Shown: positions 57,863 through 64,000 of the stretch, piece by piece | Position numbering within the stretch: the first letter of the stretch is position 1 | How the letters are laid out: every line of letters begins with the position of its first letter | Source of the DNA: Gracilaria gracilis | Taxonomy: Eukaryota; Rhodophyta; Florideophyceae; Gracilariales; Gracilariaceae | Length of the DNA stretch: 64,000 nt | NCBI GenBank assembly: GCA_030374805.1 | Contig: JARGSG010000015.1 | Span: 186,001-250,000 of the forward strand | Reading direction: 5' to 3' | Notes under the pieces: generated by a model | What the model saw: the letters and a program-made list of their open reading frames with translations, nothing else | The model's database searches: none | What the model was told of the DNA's origin: nothing | Position numbers and translations under genes: made by a program

Positions 57863-60292
57863 ATGCAATCCTTCTCTCGACTATCTCGCACGGCTGCTTG
57901 CTGTCTTGCGCGACATGCCCGACGATCATCGCTCAACTCAAATCGTAGCCGTAATGGCGGCTCTTCTGCTACACCAGGTGTCGCCGTGTTGACTGCTGCG
58001 GCAGCCACTGTTGGAGTCGTTGCGTACTGTGATGCAGATGTGGCTGTCTCGCCCAGCCCACCGCCAACTTTTCTGAGCTCTGCACCTATGCAGCTAAGTT
58101 CTCGACAAGAAGGGGGTACTTTTGCATCGCAGAAGGGTCCCCTCTCTCAGTATAGCACACTGCTCGAAGAGGTAAGCCAAGGAGATGCTCGCGCAATTCA
58201 TACACTCGCACTGTTGGTTAACGACATACACAACCATTCTGAGCTGTTGAAAGCAAATGTTGTTGCAGCTCTGCGGGATGCGCTTTTCGTTTGTGAGAAG
58301 GAGCATGAGCTCCCCCTTCGTCTTAACGTTGTAAGATTATTAGCCGATCTAGCCAAGCAGAATGAATCGCATGACTTCTTCATGAAAGCAGACATTGTCT
58401 CGATCCTGGATCGCATCGTTGCTGAGAGCGCCGCGGGTATGAGACAAGGCTGGATGGAATGGTTTTATCGATATTTCTCTTTTGAGTCAACCAAAGAGAC
58501 AGAAAGCCCATCAAACTTGGCCAAAGAGGGCAATACCCCATTTACTGAACTCTCACCTCCTGGAGATGCCATCATCGACTACTTGAAAGTTGATCTAACA
58601 ACTCCATCGAAACCATTAGATTTGCAGAATGGATTGGCATACAATGTCACTCGCTGTGTCGCCAACCTGGCTCGAGACACGGTGACCCACGATTCGTTAC
58701 TGGAGACAAGTTTGCTGCGTAACCTTTGTGACATGCTTCGCCAATTCTCGCCAGATGATTTGGAGAAAGACGAACTCCAATCTGAAACAGCGCGTCACAC
58801 AATTCTCGCTGTTAGTGCACTTAGCAAGAGTGCTGCCCAACCCGTGATCCGATCGAGTGCGCACAAGGCACTGATTATTTTCGCTCAATGTGAAGATGCA
58901 GTTGCTCAAACGTATTCATGTGGAGGTCTCCGAAACCTCGCTCGTCACAGTCATTTGCAAGATCATGAAGATATTTCTAAAGTGCATCGTGAACTAGTAG
59001 TATCGAATGTTGCGGATGCTCTGAGTAACGGAATGAAGGCTGCGTCAGCACAAACGAAAGTGTTTTGTGCTCTCGCGTTCGGCGATCTAATGAGCACACC
59101 GCATCCGAAAGCCGATCTCATTCGAAGACGATTAGAACCAGCGTATGAGGCGTTTTCTGAACTGTTAGCTGATAAGAATGCAGCAATATCACGCGTCATA
59201 TCTCGAGTTATCGTAACCATCTTTGGAGACGAAACAGGTAATTCCGTCGTCCCTGAAAAGTTGGCAAAGTTGATTGCCAATGAAAGTGGACAACTTGTGA
59301 ATGGGGGAGTTGCTCGTGGCGATCGAGCTGCTTTGAGTGCCGTACGTGCGATGTGTAATGATCAAATTGTCGCAAAAGAAATGGTTGATAAGGGTCTATT
59401 GGAGGTTTTGGTCCTTGGAGTTAGGAAAGGAAATCCTGACTTCATGCAGCAATGTACAGCAGCTTTGAGTTCGTTAAGCGCTTGGGGAGATTTATCACAG
59501 CTCGTTGTATCTCGTGGAGCCTTAACAGCGGTCTTAAGAAGACCATCTATGGAACAGGATGCACGTTATGTGGCAGCATTTCTGGCAAATCTGGCAAGAA
59601 AAGCTGATCTACAAGTTGAAATCGCCCACGGTGGTATGAGGACGTTGTTGATAGCACTGGCATCGAAGAATGAGAGTGCTAGAAAAGAAGCGGCCAGGGC
59701 TCTGTACAACCTTTCACTTGGTGGTGTTACAAAGGTAATGGTGGCCCAGAGTGGCGCCTTACTACCTCTGGTAAAGGTCGTATCGACATCTACAGGAGAT
59801 GCACGTCGATATGCTGTAAGTGTATTGACGGATATATCTTCAGCACCAGAGCGTGCTACGACATTTGCTGAAGCCAATGTGATTGGATCGCTTCTGAAGG
59901 CAGTTGAAGACGATCATATGCTTTCCTGCGATGTGGCTAGATGTATAAGTCAACTTTCTCAGGTTGCGGAGGTTCATGGGTTGCTTGTTAAGAGTGGAGC
60001 TGTTCCATGGCTTGTTAATATAATTTCTCGAAATGGAGGTAGGGGAGAACGGGCTGGAGATACAATGTTGTATTGCATGATTGCTGTCAATAATATTGCG
60101 TTTTCGCCTGGGATTACGAGAGAGGCTCTTCGGAAGAGCGGAGCTGTTCCCCTGCTCAAGTCTTTGTCCTCATCTGGAATGAGCGGTCCCATGGTATTGA
60201 TGGGGGCAAAACAGGCTCTGCAAAACATTAGAGGAGAAAAGGCAGCATTGCTTCCGGCTGAAAATGTCACTCCGTCTGGGGAACCTGAATGA
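57863..60292 (+). CDS. Armadillo-repeat protein with mitochondrial-type presequence
   Basis: An 809-residue protein; the ORF opens at a GTG (57818) and the ATG at 57863 is used. The first 40 residues are Arg/Ser-rich without acids (QSFSRLSRTAACCLARHARRS), typical of a mitochondrial presequence, followed by a hydrophobic segment at about 38-55 that may anchor or stop transfer. From about 105 to the end it is helical with repeated armadillo-type units, clearest at ARKEAARALYNLSLGGV, GALLPLVKVVSTSTGDARRYAVSVLTDIS and GAVPLLKSL. Ala/Asn patterns within the repeats are standard ARM. It is probably a scaffold; the function and partners are unknown. Confidence 0.75.
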   Translation: MQSFSRLSRTAACCLARHARRSSLNSNRSRNGGSSATPGVAVLTAAAATVGVVAYCDADVAVSPSPPPTFLSSAPMQLSSRQEGGTFASQKGPLSQYSTLLEEVSQGDARAIHTLALLVNDIHNHSELLKANVVAALRDALFVCEKEHELPLRLNVVRLLADLAKQNESHDFFMKADIVSILDRIVAESAAGMRQGWMEWFYRYFSFESTKETESPSNLAKEGNTPFTELSPPGDAIIDYLKVDLTTPSKPLDLQNGLAYNVTRCVANLARDTVTHDSLLETSLLRNLCDMLRQFSPDDLEKDELQSETARHTILAVSALSKSAAQPVIRSSAHKALIIFAQCEDAVAQTYSCGGLRNLARHSHLQDHEDISKVHRELVVSNVADALSNGMKAASAQTKVFCALAFGDLMSTPHPKADLIRRRLEPAYEAFSELLADKNAAISRVISRVIVTIFGDETGNSVVPEKLAKLIANESGQLVNGGVARGDRAALSAVRAMCNDQIVAKEMVDKGLLEVLVLGVRKGNPDFMQQCTAALSSLSAWGDLSQLVVSRGALTAVLRRPSMEQDARYVAAFLANLARKADLQVEIAHGGMRTLLIALASKNESARKEAARALYNLSLGGVTKVMVAQSGALLPLVKVVSTSTGDARRYAVSVLTDISSAPERATTFAEANVIGSLLKAVEDDHMLSCDVARCISQLSQVAEVHGLLVKSGAVPWLVNIISRNGGRGERAGDTMLYCMIAVNNIAFSPGITREALRKSGAVPLLKSLSSSGMSGPMVLMGAKQALQNIRGEKAALLPAENVTPSGEPE

Positions 60293-61298
60293 AACTGATG
60301 ACAGTGTGGAGACCCCTTTTTGTATTGAGGCGATGACTTGGTGGTTAACTGGTGCGTATTATCATCCTTAGCACCGATGTTCAATGCGGGACACAGAATG
60401 GAAAACATTGGAATCTAACAGTATGCCTGAGGCAAGAATGCAGACCAGATCGATCCGGATGGATTTGATTGCGCTCGTCTGCCCTTTAATGCTGTCGCGC
60501 ATTTTGAATAGTCTGTTGGCGTGGCTGTTGTTTGATTGTGTACTGTCACACCCTATAGTAGTCCCCAATCGTTCTCTGTGTTGTAACTTAAGCTCAGGGG
60601 ACGTTACTCCAGTGACGTTGTAAGGCTGTGGCTTTGATCCCCTGACCACAGAAGGCCGGATATCATCGTGGTGAAAAATGAGACAAACGCTTTCTTCGAT
60701 GGTCATTGTCTAATGTTATCGACAACTTTTTTTTGTCTTGGGGGAAGTGCCATTTCTCTCCGAAAGACTAGTTAGAGAACATGGTAAGAAAAGTCATTGA
60801 CAAAAAAGATGATGACTAAACTCTAGCGCAGTGTTGGTACCCCGGACGACAAGCCAGTTGCAACCTGTCTCCCGCAAGGCAAAAGAAGTACTTTCGTAGA
60901 ATGTGACCTGTAACCTCCAACTTGATTAGTCTACACAAGAACCCCATTTCTCGACGTATGAAAGAATATCGCTGAACGTCAGTTCTTCCGACTAAAGCTC
61001 AACTGGGACTCTGCCCCGCACTTCGTTGTCGCCCACTCTACGCTTCAATATCTCTGTGTACATTTTTCCGATTTCAGTTTCATAAGCTGCCGCGTAGGCT
61101 ATCGCGCAAGAAGGAGCCAGTTTCTCAGTGATACACCCCCATCACTAGAGATTCACTTCTCTCCATATCAAGGGGCCTTTTCAACTAGCTCATTCCTGCC
61201 GGTATTTGTTGCCGACTATTCTGAAAGTATTACATGTACCAAACGTACCGAAAAAGGATCCTCTCTCGTAAACGAATCTGAACCTATATGCTTGTCGG
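60293..61298. other. Convergent intergenic stretch
   Basis: 1 kb between the armadillo gene and RING-H2 copy 3. Only short, unsupported frames. Confidence 0.45.
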
Positions 61299-61835
61299 TC
61301 ATTGCCCGTCGTACGGTAACCGACACACCGGACAAGCACAATATTTGTCCCTAACAAGCCACTTTCTCAAACACTCTGTATGGGTTAAATGTAAGCACTG
61401 CCCAGTACTAACACTTCTCTCTCCAAGATCCTCAAGACAAACAGGACAAGCTGAGTTCCGATCCTTCTCAATTGCTTTGAAGCTCAACATATCGGAGAAA
61501 GAAGAGTTTACGTTCCTCCCATTTGAAGAGCTTACAGTCGAACTCGAACCAACAGCTAAGTTTTCACGCATCGACGATCTTCTCTGAAGGTTCACCGCCA
61601 CATCCGGTACTGTGGGAGGGATGATGACGCCTCTTTGATTTGGTGTCACTGTGCTAGGAGCTGGCATGGTGAGGTGAGGCGGTGGAGAGGCTGTTCCTGT
61701 TCGCAGATATGGATCCTGACCCTGTCGAGAAGACTGAGCTGAAGCACCTTCTGGGACGTGACCGCGTTGGTCCTCAGAGTCGTCACTCAGAAGCCCAGCG
61801 ACAATGAAACATAGTATAATGACCTCATAGCACAT
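61299..61835 (-). CDS. Membrane-anchored RING-H2 protein, copy 3
   Basis: A 178-residue third member of the local RING-H2 family, on the opposite strand and about 15 kb from copies 1 and 2. The N-terminal hydrophobic segment is short (MCYEVIILCFIVAGLL). The linker keeps TVPDVAVN and SSNGRNVNSSFSDMLSFKAIEKDRNSAC, nearly the same as copy 2. The RING-H2 at about 130-171 has identical spacing (CPVCLEDLG, CLHLTHTEC, CPVCRLPY). It ends soon after the last Cys pair and lacks the short tail of copies 1 and 2. E3 ligase activity is inferred from the family. Confidence 0.87.
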   Translation of the reverse strand: MCYEVIILCFIVAGLLSDDSEDQRGHVPEGASAQSSRQGQDPYLRTGTASPPPHLTMPAPSTVTPNQRGVIIPPTVPDVAVNLQRRSSMRENLAVGSSSTVSSSNGRNVNSSFSDMLSFKAIEKDRNSACPVCLEDLGERSVSTGQCLHLTHTECLRKWLVRDKYCACPVCRLPYDGQ

Positions 61836-62556
61836 TCTTCAAACCTCACGCACTGAATTATGAGTGAGGCAAAAACCTGTTACCCTTTAACTGAACTGTT
61901 CAGATGACAATGCTTCTCTCAAGGCTCGGCATCTCTTTTCGTTTCCAGTAGTACACACAGAGCATTGGGTGTTGGTGAACGCCGCTTCCTGTTTGACCCC
62001 TGTCAACTTGGTGCAGTTCAGTGGCCTCTTTCTGGTATCCATGCGGTACTTTTAGAGCAAGTTGGGCGCTTCGAGTGGGAATCAGAGATCTATTTCAACG
62101 TCGAATCCCCAGCCAGGGACAACTACATCTACAAGACTTGTTCCATGAAGATTCTCCGTTTCCCATGCAAGCTGGACATGTGGATTGGATTGGAAAACCG
62201 AACCTTGCTGGCGATGCCCTAATGTGCACCGCATACAAAGATGTGTCCAATCAGCTCTTGCAAATTTGCATCACTGCGGTTTCGGTTCGGTTCGTTTGCC
62301 GTTGCTCCTCCTCAAAACCCCCCTCAATCTTGTCGTGAATCTCTTTCACTTCCCATGCCGAGTGGAAACTATCACAGGCGACTCTGCAGTCCATGCGCCA
62401 GCTAGCCGTCCGACCATCCCCCTTCCGGCTACAACGACATTGTTGCGCCGTATGAAAATCTCGAAGCTTTGAAGAATCGTGGCAAGCGAATCCGTTATCT
62501 GAAACAACTTTCTTCAAGCGTTTCACCTCTGCTTAACGGGAGGCGAACTTCTCAAA
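61836..62556. promoter_or_regulatory. Divergent promoter, RING copy 3 / metallophosphatase-like
   Basis: 721 bp. Frames at 61965-62526 lack signatures. Confidence 0.4.
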
Positions 62557-63453
62557 ATGTCGCCCGGTGTACCGCCTTTCATGTCACTCTCATCCGCCCA
62601 TTCGCGAGCCGCCGCTAGAAACCTTCGTTTGCTCGTTATGTCTGATCTAGGCGCTACACCTCAACGAATCGCAGAACTGTCACAATGGCTTTCAGAACAC
62701 AAGTTTTCTTTTACTATTGACGCCGTTTTGGTAGTCGGGGTATCAAGAACACCTCCGGCTCATGAATACCCCCATCAACTATATGCGGAGCAAGGGAACG
62801 ATTCAGCCACGATAGCCGAGCTGGAACAAATCTGCCCTAGAGTCGTCTATGTACCCGGCTTGCATGAAACTTCTGCTAGTTGGGATACCAAAGCCGGCCC
62901 GCCTCTTTTATCGTCATCGAGCGTTAATGCAATATTAGGACCTGTATTCCTTACAGAAGACCTTATCGTTGTTCATCGCCGTTATGCCGATGGGCTAACA
63001 GAGAAACCAGTTCTCCAACTACCGTCATCTTGGAAGGAAACCCTCTACGCCAAACTGAGACGTCCCCGTCGATTTCGCCAACCACCACGCAACTCTGCCA
63101 TTGTTTTGAGCAGTAGTGAACTTCCAAATAATTCCACAGGCCTGTCGTTAATGCGTACCGTACGGTCCTTACTGCATTTGAAGCGAAGTGCTCCGGATTA
63201 TGACCTCATTCTTGTCGTTGCTCCTCCCAAAATGCAACGGGTACCATCAGCATCGAATGTGTTCAAGTCCGCCGACCGCGTTCTAGATCCAGGTCGTTTT
63301 GTTGATGGGTATTTTTGTATCATTGATTTGCAAAGACCAGATATCTGGGACCCGACAAAAGAACCAGAAGTGGATGGTGAGCAACTGGATTCGGAAACTG
63401 CTTGGGATATCCATGGGGTTTCCAAATACAATTTGGATGGAGTCCCAGATTAA
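62557..63453 (+). CDS. Degenerate metallophosphatase-like protein
   Basis: A 298-residue protein. The order LRLLVMSDLG...IDAVLVVGVS...ICPRVVYVPGLHE follows the beginning of a calcineurin-like phosphoesterase (D-x-H, GD, GNHE), but the metal ligands are changed: SDLG lacks the His, GVS replaces GD, and GLHE replaces GNHE. A later VVHRR and VVAPP could correspond to downstream strands. I infer a metallophosphatase fold that has lost metal catalysis, or a protein only superficially similar. No signal or membrane segment is visible. Its stop lies 29 bp from the CIAO1 stop on the other strand. Confidence 0.5.
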   Translation: MSPGVPPFMSLSSAHSRAAARNLRLLVMSDLGATPQRIAELSQWLSEHKFSFTIDAVLVVGVSRTPPAHEYPHQLYAEQGNDSATIAELEQICPRVVYVPGLHETSASWDTKAGPPLLSSSSVNAILGPVFLTEDLIVVHRRYADGLTEKPVLQLPSSWKETLYAKLRRPRRFRQPPRNSAIVLSSSELPNNSTGLSLMRTVRSLLHLKRSAPDYDLILVVAPPKMQRVPSASNVFKSADRVLDPGRFVDGYFCIIDLQRPDIWDPTKEPEVDGEQLDSETAWDIHGVSKYNLDGVPD

Positions 63454-63482
63454 CATACCAAGCAATGCAATCCAGTTTCATA

Positions 63483-64000
63483 TCATTCACTACCATCATC
63501 CTCGTATAACCAAAGGCAAACCAGACCATCATCACCGCATGACGCTAGTATATTGTCCTCTATTGGGCTCCACGCCACGCGATTTACGTCTCCGCGATGA
63601 GCGCGGGGCTGCCGGGCCACAATATCCCACTCGCCTTGAAGACTTGAGGGTGTAGTTCCGCTTTTTTCACTCTTTTCCGCGATACCACCATTATTTCGTT
63701 GCAATATGCAGATGCTATCGTCGGCGCCACCAGTCGCAATGAGTGTCTTCCAATCTACGCTTAGAACGCCGTTTTCATGCAAGTTCTCTACTCGCGCAAC
63801 AACGCGAAAAGCAGGGTAGTCACCAGTGCTTTCTCTATGCCACACGATGAGACTTTCATCTGCAGATGCGCTAGCCATTTCTGCGCCTTCGAATGCAACA
63901 GCCCATACTGTCCCAGCATGACCAGTGAGAATCTCACTGCAAAACCAATCATCTTCGTCCTCTACCCACACACGTATGGTTTCGTCATACGAACATGACA
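63483..64000 (-). CDS. CIAO1: CIAO1-like WD40 protein, 5' end outside window
   Basis: The last 172 codons of a WD40 beta-propeller protein; the coding frame is still open at 64000 and the start lies beyond it. CIAO1/Cia1 is part of the cytosolic Fe-S targeting complex (with CIAO2B/MMS19) that delivers clusters to apoproteins. Recognisable are SCSYDETIRVWVEDEDDWFC and LTGHAGTVWAVAF, the SADESLIVWHR blade end, GVLSVDW and GGADDSICI, and the last blade with HRGDVNRVAWSP, ASCGDDGLVCLW. The EDDW-CSEILTGH order matches CIAO1 more than generic WD40 proteins. The valine codon at 63971 is not a start. Confidence 0.85.
   Translation of the reverse strand, partial: SCSYDETIRVWVEDEDDWFCSEILTGHAGTVWAVAFEGAEMASASADESLIVWHRESTGDYPAFRVVARVENLHENGVLSVDWKTLIATGGADDSICILQRNNGGIAEKSEKSGTTPSSLQGEWDIVARQPRAHRGDVNRVAWSPIEDNILASCGDDGLVCLWLYEDDGSE

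Noticed and set aside
1-64000. tRNA, rRNA, CRISPR, organellar or retroelement sequence
   Set aside because: Scanned by eye for T-loop (GGTTCGANTCC) motifs, repeated spacers and reverse transcriptase or integrase frames; none convincing. A tRNAscan-SE or profile search would be decisive.

Overview
The window looks like nuclear DNA of a compact, intron-poor eukaryotic alga. Most genes are single open frames (DHX8/Prp22, SMARCC, cytosolic HSP90, SF3A3, Rab GDI). A Tic55/PAO-type Rieske oxygenase with a transit-peptide-like N-terminus and a ferredoxin-metallo-beta-lactamase fusion of the kind known from cyanobacteria and plastid-bearing eukaryotes point to a phototroph. Combined with the gene density, the few 59-89 bp introns and the Brr6/Brl1 and ChAPs genes, my best guess is a red alga, possibly a florideophyte such as Chondrus. 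This is inference; no marker gene proves it. I see no rRNA, tRNA, CRISPR, retroelement or organellar sequence.

Layout. 0.4-7 kb: a GC-rich block with an orphan membrane protein, a five-finger C2H2 protein, a Brr6/Brl1 nuclear-envelope protein and cytosolic HSP90, whose upstream region carries heat-shock-element-like sites. 7-9 kb: no gene seen. 9-27.6 kb: a tight run of conserved housekeeping genes that alternate strictly in strand: SelM/Sep15-like protein, HYPK, exosome Rrp45, a sugar-type nucleotidyltransferase, pyridoxamine-phosphate oxidase, a zinc-ribbon protein, a ChAPs (exomer-like) protein, DHX8/Prp22 helicase and a SWIRM-ZZ-SANT SWI/SNF subunit. 28.2-29.4 kb: a decayed Tc1/mariner transposon. 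30-42.6 kb: a DUF218 membrane protein, a three-exon Rieske oxygenase, SF3A3, Rab GDI, a RAD51 paralogue lacking Walker A, a TBC1D12/14-like RabGAP and a three-exon isoaspartyl peptidase/asparaginase. 42.6-48 kb: gene-poor, with two tandem membrane RING-H2 genes and a 55 bp palindrome. 48-51.5 kb: a 1174-residue, probably transposase-derived protein, head-to-head with an SPT7/SUPT7L-like histone-fold protein. 53.7-56.3 kb: sparse, with two weak gene candidates. 56.3-64 kb: ferredoxin-MBL protein, armadillo-repeat protein, third RING-H2 paralogue, a degenerate metallophosphatase-like protein and the C-terminal part of CIAO1, which runs off the window.

Functions present: splicing (SF3A3, Prp22), RNA decay (Rrp45), chromatin (SMARCC, SPT7-like), Rab and membrane traffic (GDI, TBC, ChAPs), nuclear pore biogenesis (Brr6/Brl1), protein quality control (HSP90, HYPK, RING-H2 set), Fe-S cluster delivery (CIAO1) and plastid or cofactor metabolism (Rieske, ferredoxin-MBL, PNPO). 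There are no operons. Genes are mostly head-to-head across about 300-700 bp (longer at one pair) or tail-to-tail, in two places with only 20-29 bp between stop codons. Several ORFs extend upstream to non-ATG codons; starts given here are the first in-frame ATG.
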